Below are positions 18,425 through 26,104 of a DNA stretch of 64,000 bases, one piece after another (positions within the stretch are counted from its first letter, which is position 1; each line of letters opens with the position of its first letter). This DNA is from Kutzneria buriramensis (lineage in GTDB: Bacteria > Actinomycetota > Actinomycetes > Mycobacteriales > Pseudonocardiaceae). Position numbers and translations under genes: made by a program. The notes beneath the pieces were generated by a model. That model did no database searches and was not told the DNA's origin. It saw only the letters and a list, made by a program, of their open reading frames with translations. The DNA is taken from positions 9,548,001 through 9,612,000 of the forward strand of contig NZ_CP144375.1 in the NCBI RefSeq assembly GCF_043575855.1, given 5' to 3'.

Positions 18425-19783
18425 ATGCAGCGGCGGATCTTCGGAATCGAGACCGAGTTCGGGGTGACCTGCACGTTCCACGGGCAGCGTCGGTTGTCAC
18501 CCGACGAGGTGGCGCGGTACCTGTTCCGGCGCGTCGTGTCGTGGGGACGCTCGTCGAACGTGTTCCTGCGCAACGGCTCGCGCCTGTACCTGGACGTCGG
18601 CTCCCACCCGGAGTACGCGACCGCCGAGTGCGACGAACTCACGCAGTTGGTCACGCACGACAAGGCCGGCGAGCGGATCCTGGAGGACCTGCTCGTCGAC
18701 GCCGAGCGGCGGCTGGCCGACGAGGGCATCGGCGGCGACATCTTCCTGTTCAAGAACAACACCGACTCGGCCGGCAACTCCTACGGCTGCCACGAGAACT
18801 ACTGCGTCGCCCGGGCCGGCGAGTTCTCGCGGATCGCCGACGTGCTGCTGCCGTTCCTGGTGACCAGGCAGCTGATCTGCGGCGCCGGCAAGGTGCTCCA
18901 GACCCCGCGCGGCGCGGTGTACTGCCTGTCCCAGCGGGCCGAGCACATCTGGGAGGGCGTGTCCAGCGCGACCACCCGGTCCCGGCCGATCATCAACACC
19001 CGCGACGAGCCGCACGCCGACGCCGAGCGCTACCGGCGGCTGCACGTGATCGTCGGCGACTCGAACATGTCCGAGGTGACCACCCTGCTCAAGGTGGGCA
19101 GCGCCAACCTGGTGCTGGAGATGATCGAGCAGGGTGTGCAGTTCCGGGACTTCAGCCTGGACAACCCGATCCGGGCGATCCGGGAGATCAGCCACGACCT
19201 GACCGGCCGGCGGCTGGTCCGGCTGGCCGGCGGGCGGGAGGCCTCGGCGCTGGACATCCAGCGCGAGTACCACGCCAAGGCCGTGGAGCACGTCGCCTCG
19301 CGCACCAGCGACCCGACCTCGCAGCGGGTGGTGGAGCTGTGGGGCAAGGTGCTCGACGCCGTCGAGCAGCAGGACCTGTCCAAGATCGACCGGGAGATCG
19401 ACTGGGCGGTCAAGCACCGGCTGATCGAGCGCTACCAGGCCAAGCACGGCCTGGAGCTGTCCAGCCCGCGCATCGCCCAGCTGGACCTGGCCTACCACGA
19501 CATCCGCCGCGGCCGGGGCATCTTCGACCTGCTCCAGCGCAAGGACCTGGTGCACCGGGTGACCGACGACGGCGAGATCGAGGCGGCCAAGGACACCCCG
19601 CCGCAGACCACCCGGGCCAAGCTGCGCGGCGACTTCATCGCCGCCGCCCAGGCCGCCGGCCGGGACTTCACCGTGGACTGGGTGCACCTCAAGCTCAACG
19701 ACCAGGCCCAGCGCACCGTGCTGTGCAAGGACCCCTTCCGCGCCGTCGACGAGCGAGTGGAACGCCTCATCTCCAGCCTCTGA
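18425..19783 (+). CDS. pafA: Pup-protein ligase PafA
   Basis: PafA uses ATP to join the C-terminal Glu of Pup to substrate lysines. The 452-residue product has the standard length. It opens MQRRIFGIETEFGVTC with the metal-binding Glu residues, has LYLDVGSHPEYATAE with the catalytic aspartate, FLFKNNTDSAGNSYGCHENY and INTRDEPHADAERYRRLH. It lacks the loop present in Dop. The frame is open far upstream to 17393, but that part lies antisense to the PAP2-kinase gene; ATG 18425 is clear from family alignment. No strong ribosome site precedes it (GTGAACAT), so the message may be leaderless or weakly initiated. In mycobacteria pafA heads the pafABC genes; here a 222-bp repeat cluster lies between pafA and pafB. 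Confidence 0.97.
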   Translation: MQRRIFGIETEFGVTCTFHGQRRLSPDEVARYLFRRVVSWGRSSNVFLRNGSRLYLDVGSHPEYATAECDELTQLVTHDKAGERILEDLLVDAERRLADEGIGGDIFLFKNNTDSAGNSYGCHENYCVARAGEFSRIADVLLPFLVTRQLICGAGKVLQTPRGAVYCLSQRAEHIWEGVSSATTRSRPIINTRDEPHADAERYRRLHVIVGDSNMSEVTTLLKVGSANLVLEMIEQGVQFRDFSLDNPIRAIREISHDLTGRRLVRLAGGREASALDIQREYHAKAVEHVASRTSDPTSQRVVELWGKVLDAVEQQDLSKIDREIDWAVKHRLIERYQAKHGLELSSPRIAQLDLAYHDIRRGRGIFDLLQRKDLVHRVTDDGEIEAAKDTPPQTTRAKLRGDFIAAAQAAGRDFTVDWVHLKLNDQAQRTVLCKDPFRAVDERVERLISSL

Positions 19784-19786
19784 CCG

Positions 19787-20008
19787 AACCCCCGCGAGTC
19801 GCGCTCTCGGACACACCGAATGCGCCTCTCGGGCACACCCCCGCGAGTCCCGCCCAGCGTCACACCGAAACACGGCTCCCGGCACACCCTCGCGAGTCGC
19901 GCCCAGCGCCAGACCGAAATGCGGTTTCCGGCAGATCCGAGATCCCGGTCTCGGATGTGCCTGAGAGCGTGTTTCGGTGTGCCTGAGAGCGCGACTCGCC
20001 GGGGTCGT
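19787..20008. repeat. Tandem and inverted array of a 49-bp intergenic repeat
   Basis: The 304-bp pafA-pafB gap holds no gene. Three forward units have CGCGAGTC at 19793, 19842 and 19891, an exact 49-bp period. Each unit runs CCGCGAGTC-CGC, a short spacer, ACACCGAA and a GC-rich tail. A reversed unit at about 19957-20005 ends in GACTCGC (19993). Between forward and reversed parts lies a perfect 8-bp hairpin, ATCCGAGA (19935-19942) with TCTCGGAT (19949-19956). Related copies are at 16876, 33261, 33326, 33604, 53471 and 53541. The array may act as an attenuator or terminator, or be a nonautonomous mobile repeat. Confidence 0.85.
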
Positions 20009-20087
20009 GCGACCGGATGGACCATTCGTCCGGGCGCGGTGGGGGTTGCGCGGACACGGTGGGCCGGGACGGCGCTAGGGTGCTGAG

Positions 20088-21074
20088 GTGTCCATAGCCC
20101 GTGCCGAACGTCTCGTCAACCTGGTGCTGTGCCTGCTGTCCACCCGGCAGTACCTCACGGCCGACCGGATCAGGACGATCGTGCCCGGCTACCCCGAGGA
20201 CGCCAATCCCGAGGCGTTCTACCGGATGTTCGAGCGGGACAAGGCCGAGCTGCGGGACCTGGGCATCCCACTGGAGACGGGCCGGAACAACCCCTTCGAC
20301 GCCGCCGAGGGCTACCGCATCGCCCGCCGCGACTACGAGCTCGGCGACATCGACCTGGAGCCGGACGAGGCGGCGGCGGTGGCGCTGGCGGTGCGGCTGT
20401 GGGACTCGCCGGAGCTGACCGGCGCGGCCGAGGTGGCGCTGCTCAAGCTGCGCGCGGCCGGCGTCGACGTCGACCAGGCCGCGCCGGCGGTGGTGGAGCC
20501 GCGGGTGCGGACCAGCGAGCCGGCGTTCGCGACGCTGCTGGCGGCCGTGCAGACCGGACGGGTGGTCACCTTCGACTACCGCCGGCCGGTGCCGGCCGAG
20601 GTGCGCACCCGGACCGTGGAGCCGTGGGGCGTGGTGTCCTGGCGCGGACGCTGGTACCTGGTCGGGCACGACCGCGACCGCCGGGCGGCGCGCTGCTTCC
20701 GGCTGTCGCGGATCGTCGGCGACGCCAAGGCGGTCGGCAAGCCCGGCGTGGTGCAGGCCCCGCAGGGCGAGGACCTGCTCGGCTACGTGAAGGGCATCGA
20801 GGACGACAGCGGCCAGGGCACGCTGGCCCGGCTGTGGGTGGCCAAGGGACAGGCGCAGGGGCTGCGCCGGCGGGCCCGCGTGGTCGGCGCGGACGTGGTG
20901 GACGGCATCGAGGGCGACCTGCTGGAGATCGAGTTGAACCTGCCCGAGTCGGCCGCCGGCTGGATCGCCGGCTTCGGCGCGGACGTCGAGGTGCTGGAGC
21001 CGGAGATACTGCGCAAGTCGGTGTACGAGCGGCTGCTCGGCGCGCTGGCGGCGGCCGAGGGGAGAGCGTCGTGA
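20088..21074 (+). CDS. pafB: WYL-domain transcription regulator PafB
   Basis: First half of the PafBC regulator. The 328-residue product has an N-terminal winged helix-turn-helix (residues about 1-85), a WYL domain with SWRGRWYLVGHDRDRR near 185-200 followed by RCFRLSRIVGDAK, and a C-terminal WCX extension. In mycobacteria, PafB and PafC together activate the LexA-independent DNA-damage response, and WYL domains sense single-stranded nucleic acid. The GTG start at 20088 has no strong ribosome site. The stop overlaps the start of pafC by 4 bp (GTGA), so the two proteins are translationally coupled, in keeping with their work as a heterodimer. Confidence 0.95.
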   Translation: MSIARAERLVNLVLCLLSTRQYLTADRIRTIVPGYPEDANPEAFYRMFERDKAELRDLGIPLETGRNNPFDAAEGYRIARRDYELGDIDLEPDEAAAVALAVRLWDSPELTGAAEVALLKLRAAGVDVDQAAPAVVEPRVRTSEPAFATLLAAVQTGRVVTFDYRRPVPAEVRTRTVEPWGVVSWRGRWYLVGHDRDRRAARCFRLSRIVGDAKAVGKPGVVQAPQGEDLLGYVKGIEDDSGQGTLARLWVAKGQAQGLRRRARVVGADVVDGIEGDLLEIELNLPESAAGWIAGFGADVEVLEPEILRKSVYERLLGALAAAEGRAS

Positions 21075-22045
21075 GCGCCGGCGGGACCGATCGGCTGACC
21101 CGGCTGCTGGCGCTGGTGCCGTACCTGATCGCGCGTCCCGGCATCCGCGTCGACGAGGCCGCGGCCGACTTCGGCGTGACGGCCCGGCAGCTGCGCAAGG
21201 ACCTGGAGCTGCTGTGGATGTGCGGGCTGCCCGGCTACGGGCCGGGTGACCTGATCGACCTGTCCTTCGAGGGCGAGACGATCACCGTCACGTTCGACGC
21301 CGGCATGAACAAGCCGCTGCGGCTGACCGGCGCCGAGGCGACCGCCCTGCTGGTGGCGCTGCGGGCGCTGGCCGACAGCCCGGGCGTGGCCGACACCGAG
21401 GCCGTCCGGCGGGCGTTGGCCAAGGTCGAGGCGGCCGCGGGGGCGGCCCAGCCGGCCGGCGTCGTGGTCGGGCTGGCCGCGCCGGAGGCCGAGGCCACCG
21501 CCGAGGTGCGGGAGATCGTCCGGGACGCGTTGTCCCGCCGGCGGGCACTGTGGATCCGGTACTACACGGCGTCCCGCGACGAGATCACCGAGCGGGTCGT
21601 GGACCCGATGCGGGCGCTGCTCGTGGAGGGCCGCAACTACCTCGAGGCCTGGTGCCGCGAGGCCGCCGACGTGCGGCTGTTCCGCCTCGACCGGATCGAC
21701 GCCATCGAGGTGCTCGACGAGCCGGCCGCGCCGCCGCCGTACGCGGAGCCGACCGACGTGTCGGCGGGCCTGTTCCAGCCCGAGGCCGGGCAGCGGTCGG
21801 CCGTGCTGCGGCTGGAGCCCGACGCCCGGTGGATCTCCGAGTACTACGCGGTCGACGCCGTCACCGAGCTCGACGGCGGCGCCTGCCGGGTGGTGATGCG
21901 GTACACCGACCCGATGTGGATGGCACGGCTGGTGATCGGCACCGGCGGCCTGGCCGTCGCCGAGGGCCCGGCCGACCTGGTGGACCTGATCCGGGAACGC
22001 ACCTCCGCCGCGCTGCACCGCGCCGGCCGCCAGCTCGCCGGCTGA
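21071..22045 (+). CDS. pafC: WYL-domain transcription regulator PafC
   Basis: Second half of PafBC, 324 residues, with a winged helix-turn-helix at about 10-75 (RVDEAAADFGVTARQLRKDL), a WYL-type domain around 160-225 and a WCX tail. The usual WYL triplet reads NYL here (GRNYLEAWCREAADVRLFRL), as expected for the more divergent PafC. The GTG at 21071 overlaps the pafB stop. A 55-bp gap separates it from the next small membrane gene, which stands where mycobacteria have tatA. Confidence 0.95.
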   Translation: MSAGGTDRLTRLLALVPYLIARPGIRVDEAAADFGVTARQLRKDLELLWMCGLPGYGPGDLIDLSFEGETITVTFDAGMNKPLRLTGAEATALLVALRALADSPGVADTEAVRRALAKVEAAAGAAQPAGVVVGLAAPEAEATAEVREIVRDALSRRRALWIRYYTASRDEITERVVDPMRALLVEGRNYLEAWCREAADVRLFRLDRIDAIEVLDEPAAPPPYAEPTDVSAGLFQPEAGQRSAVLRLEPDARWISEYYAVDAVTELDGGACRVVMRYTDPMWMARLVIGTGGLAVAEGPADLVDLIRERTSAALHRAGRQLAG

Positions 22046-22100
22046 ACGGGCACCGGGGAAGGCGGTCCCTACCTGGGCGATACGGGCGAACCGTTACCGT

Positions 22101-22349
22101 GTGCACGTGGTGTACGTCATCGGCGCGTTGGTGATCGTCCTGGGACTGCTGTTCCTGGCGCGGACCCTGCTGCGCACTCTGCGCAAGGCCGCCCGGCTGC
22201 GGGCGACCGCCGCGCGGGCCAAGGCCGACCTCGCCGACCGGCGGGGCCTGCTCCGGGCCCGCATCGCCGCGCTGGGTGTGGCACTGGCCCGACGCCGTAG
22301 GATCTACAGGGAGCTACAGGCGGCGGACGCTGAGGGGCGGCACCGGTGA
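22101..22349 (+). CDS. Small single-span membrane protein in the tatA position
   Basis: An 82-residue protein with one N-terminal transmembrane helix (about residues 4-21, VYVIGALVIVLGLLFLA) followed by a long, very basic helix rich in Arg and Ala. It overlaps the tatC start by 4 bp (GTGA), so the two are cotranslated. In mycobacteria this place between pafC and tatC is held by tatA. The topology (one span plus amphipathic helix) resembles TatA, but the TatA hallmarks are absent: no FGxxKLP hinge and no acidic region after it. I therefore do not call it TatA. Starts GTG 22107 or 22110 are possible; a TACCGT near 22093 could be the -10 of a leaderless message. Confidence 0.7.
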   Translation: MHVVYVIGALVIVLGLLFLARTLLRTLRKAARLRATAARAKADLADRRGLLRARIAALGVALARRRRIYRELQAADAEGRHR

Positions 22350-23293
22350 CGTCCGAGAAGAAGACGGAACGCAAGAGCAAGAAGCGGCGTCGCAGCCGTC
22401 GGCAGAACCCCGACGGCACGATGACCCTGATGGAGCACCTGTACGACCTGCGGTACCGGCTCGGCATGGCGCTGCTGGGCGTGGGCATCGGTGCGATCAT
22501 CGGCTTCGTCTGGTTCGAGTGGTTCCCGTTCAACGCCCTGCCGACGCTCGGCGAACTGCTGATCAAGCCGTACGACGCGATCCCGGCCAACCTGAAGCTT
22601 CCCGGCACCGAGGGCAAGCTGCTGGCCAGCGGCCCGTTCGAGGGCTTCATGGTGCGCCTGCAGATCGGCGCGGCGGCCGGCGCGGTGCTGTTCAGCCCGA
22701 TGTGGCTGTACCAGCTGTGGGCGTTCATCACCCCGGGCCTGTACGCCAAGGAGAAGAAGTTCGCCCGGATCTTCGTCGGTTGCGCGGTCGTGCTGTTCGT
22801 CGGCGGCGCGGTGATGGCCTACTTCGTCGCTCCCGAGGCGCTGACCGTGCTGTCCAGCGTCAGCTCCGCCGAGTTCCTGACCGCGCTGACCGCGGACAAG
22901 TACATCTCGTTCATGCTGGCGCTGCTGGTGATCTTCGGCATCAGCTTCGAGCTGCCGCTGCTCGTGGTGATGCTGAACAAGGTCGGCATCCTGCCGTACG
23001 AGAAGCTGAAGAAGTGGCGCCGGGGCATCATCTTCGGCCTGTTCTGCTTCGCCGCGGTCGCCACGCCCGGCCAGGACCCGATCTCCATGTGCGTGCTGGC
23101 CGGCTCGCTGACCCTGCTGTTCGAGGTGGCGGTGCAGATCTCCCGGCTCAACGACCGGCGCAAGAACACCGAGAACGAGTGGGCGAACCTGTCCGACGAC
23201 GAGGCCTCGCCGCTCAACTACGACCCGCAGCCCGAGACGGCCACACCGGAGTCCGAGGTCCGGGCCACCGCGTACGACGACGACGCCACGTGA
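22346..23293 (+). CDS. tatC: Sec-independent protein translocase TatC
   Basis: Core receptor of the twin-arginine export system. The 315-residue protein has a basic cytoplasmic N-terminus, MEHLYDLRYRL (the conserved N-terminal HLxELR-like signal-binding motif), and six hydrophobic spans. FSPMWLYQLWAFITPGLYAKEKK is the best-conserved TatC stretch. The C-terminal tail of about 50 residues is acidic, typical of actinobacteria. Start GTG 22346 overlaps the previous stop and has GAGGGG upstream. The stop overlaps the next gene by 4 bp. No TatA or TatB gene is adjacent, so these must be encoded elsewhere. Confidence 0.96.
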   Translation: MTSEKKTERKSKKRRRSRRQNPDGTMTLMEHLYDLRYRLGMALLGVGIGAIIGFVWFEWFPFNALPTLGELLIKPYDAIPANLKLPGTEGKLLASGPFEGFMVRLQIGAAAGAVLFSPMWLYQLWAFITPGLYAKEKKFARIFVGCAVVLFVGGAVMAYFVAPEALTVLSSVSSAEFLTALTADKYISFMLALLVIFGISFELPLLVVMLNKVGILPYEKLKKWRRGIIFGLFCFAAVATPGQDPISMCVLAGSLTLLFEVAVQISRLNDRRKNTENEWANLSDDEASPLNYDPQPETATPESEVRATAYDDDAT

Positions 23294-24150
23294 CGGTAGC
23301 GCTGCTGGTGTGCCCCGCGGCCGGGCTCGGTGCCGCCGGGCGCGTGGCCGGCACGGTGGCGAGCCGCCTGCGTGAGGCCTGTGGTGACGTACGGCTCCTG
23401 GTCGCCTCCGACGCCGAGGGCACGACCAGGCTGGCCCACGCGGCCGTACGGGACGGCGTCGATGTGCTGGCGGTGCTCGGCGGCGACGGCGCTGCGCATG
23501 CGGGTGTACAGGCGTGTGCCGGTACGAAAACGGCACTTGCTGTCATCCCCGCCGGCACCGGCAACGACTTCGCCCGTGCCCTCGACCTGAGTCTCGACGG
23601 CGTCGTCGAGGCACTGCGCGCGGGCAGGCGGCGCGCGATCGACCTGGGCCGGGTGCAGAGTGGCGCGTGGTTCGGCACGGTGCTGTGCGCCGGCTTCGAC
23701 TCCGCCGTCAACGAGCGCGTGAACCGGATGCGGTGGCCCCGCGGGCCGAGGCGGTACGACCTGGCCATCGTGCTGGAGCTGGCGCAGCTCCAGTCCCGGC
23801 CGCTGACCGTGCGCACGCCCGCCGGCGAGACGGAGCTGGAGGCGACGCTGATCGCCATCGGCAACACGCCGTTCTACGGCGGCGGCGTGCCCATCTGCCC
23901 GGACGCAGATCCCGGCGACGGCCTGCTCGACGTCACCATCGCGGGGCGCGCCAGCCGGTCCGAGCTGATGCGGATCCTGCCCAAGCTGCGCACCGGGCGG
24001 CACGTCGACCACCCGGTGGTGACCACCATGCGCGCCAGCTCGGTGTCCATCGCCGGCAACGACTGGATCGGCTACGCCGACGGTGAGCGCCAGCGCGAAC
24101 TGCCGCTCACCGTCGAGTGCGTGCCGAGGGCCCTGACCGTCGTGGCTTAG
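23290..24150 (+). CDS. Diacylglycerol/lipid kinase family protein
   Basis: A 286-residue cytosolic lipid kinase of the YegS/Rv2252/BmrU family. LGGDGAAHAG (64-73) is the nucleotide-binding GGDG motif and VIPAGTGNDFARAL the second signature; GGGVPICPDADPGDGLLDV belongs to the C-terminal substrate domain. The GGDGT motif usually ends in Thr; here the next residue is Ala, which may alter activity. The GTG start overlaps the tatC stop (GTGA), so it belongs to the pafBC-tatC unit. It converges on the leftward paralogue cluster with only 14 bp between stop codons. Confidence 0.9.
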   Translation: MTVALLVCPAAGLGAAGRVAGTVASRLREACGDVRLLVASDAEGTTRLAHAAVRDGVDVLAVLGGDGAAHAGVQACAGTKTALAVIPAGTGNDFARALDLSLDGVVEALRAGRRRAIDLGRVQSGAWFGTVLCAGFDSAVNERVNRMRWPRGPRRYDLAIVLELAQLQSRPLTVRTPAGETELEATLIAIGNTPFYGGGVPICPDADPGDGLLDVTIAGRASRSELMRILPKLRTGRHVDHPVVTTMRASSVSIAGNDWIGYADGERQRELPLTVECVPRALTVVA

Positions 24151-24164
24151 GGGGCCGTCGTCGC

Positions 24165-26093
24165 CTAGCAGTGCGAGGCGGGGCGTTTCCACTTGTCGCC
24201 GCTGGTGTCGTCGCCGTCCTTGAGCGTGCCGCTGGCCTTCATGAACGCAACGGCGGCGTTCTTCAGGAGGTCGTTCAGTTTGGCCGGCGGACCGGCCGGC
24301 ACCGCGACGCCGCCCTGCTTGGCGAACCAGCCGCTGGGGCCGAAGTCGCCGTAGGGCCGGCCGTCCTGGAACACGTGGATCTCGAAGTCCGGGAACCGCG
24401 CGGTGTCCAGCCGGGCGTCGAACTTGTCGTACAGGTTGAGCGTCGTGCGACCGGCACCGCCCTTGTCCGTCCAGCCGCAGGCGTGGTCCGGCCGCGCCGA
24501 CTCCAGGCGCTTGCCCACGGCGGTCAGGTCCAGGGAGGCCAGCGCGTACGGGTACACGTGCACCTCGGCCAGCACGGAGTAGTAGACGTAGTCGTCGTTC
24601 GGGTTGGACTTCGCCAGGGCGTCGGCGAGGGCCTTGGCGTCGGCCTGCGCGAAGGCGGCGTGCATGTCCGTGTCCACGCACGACAGGGCGTACGAGCCGT
24701 GCGAGGGCTCCTTGGCCGTCGTGCTGCACGAGCCGGCGGGGATGCCGTCGACCGAGACCTCGGCCGTCATCTGCACGTCCACAGTGGACGGAAGCTGCCC
24801 CAGGCTGCCCGAAATGGCGGAGGTGAGGTGCGCGGTGACCGTGCAGCCGGTCTGCTCACACTTGTTGTAGCTGTCGAGGTTGTCGATGTCGTCGAGGTGG
24901 AACACCATCCCGGTGTTGACGGCGTCGCCCAGTTGGCCGGTGTCGGCCTCCAGGTCGTCGTACGTCCTGTCGACGTCGTCGGCGTCCATCGGCGTGAAGT
25001 CGACGGTGCCGAGGCCGCTGTAGGACGCCCGCGTGCCGTTGAGCTGGAGTTTGCGGCCGGGATCCGCGAAGGCGACGGTGGACTTCCTGGTGCCCTTGTC
25101 GATCCACCGCACCACGCGGTAGGGCTGGTCCTTTGCGACGTACAGCGTGCCGTTCGGGGTGTCGGCCTTGAGCACGGGCACGCCGTCGACCAACGTGCCG
25201 TCGTCGCTGGGCGTCGGCAGCTTCGGCGTCGCCGCCACTTCGGCGCGGAGCCTGTCGGCGATCGCCGTCGGCGTCACGTTCTGGTTCGCCAGCGAAGCCA
25301 GGGCGCCGAGATCGCCCGTGATCCACCGGTTCTTCAGCCGATTCGCGTCGAAGTCGCCGGAGATGCCGTGCGGCAGCACGTTGCCGTCGACCCGGACGAA
25401 CAGCTGGCCGTTGAGGATCATGTACCGGAACTTGACCATGGTGTCGCCGGTGAGCCAGCCGACCGAGTCCCCCTGCTTGGTGACGCGGCCGTCGAAGACC
25501 GTGCCGTCCGGCAGCGTCGAGGTGTAGTTGACCACCGGCTGAGCGGCGAGGTTGGCCACGGCCTGCTCGAACGGGCTGCGGTCCGGCGGCCAGGCCAGCC
25601 AGGTCGTGACGCCCGCGATCAGCAGCACGACGACCGCCGCGGCGATGAGGATGATCCTCGTGCGTCGGCGTTTCCGGGGCTGGGGCAGGGGAATCAGGTC
25701 GGTGCGCAGCGGCGCGTGCCAGCTGGGTGGGAGGCCCGCGTCGGCCTTGAGCGGCGGGTGCCAGGGGCCGGGGTCCGGCCAGGCCTGCTGCGGCTGCCAG
25801 CTGGCGGCCGGTGGTGTTGTCGGCTGCCAAGAGCTTTGCGGCAGGCTGGCCGTGGGCGTGCCGGGCTGCCATGAGCTCACCGGCACGTTCGCCGTGGGAA
25901 CACCGGGCTGCCACGGGCTCTGCGGTAGGTTGGCCGTGGGTGCGCCCGGCTGCCGCAGGCTTTGCGGCGCCTCGGCCGTTGGCTGCCGAGGGCTTTGTGG
26001 CGCCGCGGGCGGCTGACCTGTGGTCGGCGTTGGCTGTTCGGGCGCGCCGGTGCCCGGGTTCTCCGGCGGCGCCCCGGTGGACTGGTCGTCCAT
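24165..26093 (-). CDS. Membrane-anchored protein of unknown function, paralogue 3 of 3
   Basis: A 642-residue protein. Residues 1-190 are a Pro/Gln/Trp-rich cytoplasmic tail with 14-residue repeats of the type PQSPWQPGVPTANV. Then PRKRRRTR precedes a single span (IILIAAAVVVLLIAGVTTW), leaving about 430 residues outside the cell. The outer part starts SPFEQAVANLAAQPVVNY and alternates short strands with phrases like NGQLFVRVDG, faintly resembling LppX/LprG-type lipoproteins. Paired cysteines suggest disulfides, and the protein ends PASHC. ATG 26093 has GAGGAA upstream. It is the last of three tandem paralogues, 11 bp after the previous stop. I know of no assigned function. Confidence 0.8.
   Translation of the reverse strand: MDDQSTGAPPENPGTGAPEQPTPTTGQPPAAPQSPRQPTAEAPQSLRQPGAPTANLPQSPWQPGVPTANVPVSSWQPGTPTASLPQSSWQPTTPPAASWQPQQAWPDPGPWHPPLKADAGLPPSWHAPLRTDLIPLPQPRKRRRTRIILIAAAVVVLLIAGVTTWLAWPPDRSPFEQAVANLAAQPVVNYTSTLPDGTVFDGRVTKQGDSVGWLTGDTMVKFRYMILNGQLFVRVDGNVLPHGISGDFDANRLKNRWITGDLGALASLANQNVTPTAIADRLRAEVAATPKLPTPSDDGTLVDGVPVLKADTPNGTLYVAKDQPYRVVRWIDKGTRKSTVAFADPGRKLQLNGTRASYSGLGTVDFTPMDADDVDRTYDDLEADTGQLGDAVNTGMVFHLDDIDNLDSYNKCEQTGCTVTAHLTSAISGSLGQLPSTVDVQMTAEVSVDGIPAGSCSTTAKEPSHGSYALSCVDTDMHAAFAQADAKALADALAKSNPNDDYVYYSVLAEVHVYPYALASLDLTAVGKRLESARPDHACGWTDKGGAGRTTLNLYDKFDARLDTARFPDFEIHVFQDGRPYGDFGPSGWFAKQGGVAVPAGPPAKLNDLLKNAAVAFMKASGTLKDGDDTSGDKWKRPASHC
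25822..26000 (-). repeat. 42-bp tandem repeats coding 14-residue Pro/Gln/Trp repeats
   Basis: GGCTGCC recurs at 25822, 25864, 25906 and 25948 (exact 42-bp steps) and then at 25981 after 33 bp. On the minus strand each unit encodes a variant of QSPWQPGVPTANVP. It forms the repeat-rich tail of the protein at 24165-26093. The in-frame period points to expansion by slippage or unequal crossing-over. Confidence 0.85.
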
Positions 26094-26104
26094 ATGATCA
26101 TTCC

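Noticed and set aside
19787..20008. A CRISPR array, because of the regular 49-bp period
   Set aside because: The units are contiguous with no unique spacers, one is inverted, and no cas genes are near.
22101..22349. Calling this gene tatA from its position
   Set aside because: The FGxxKLP hinge and the acidic stretch of TatA are missing; position alone is not enough.
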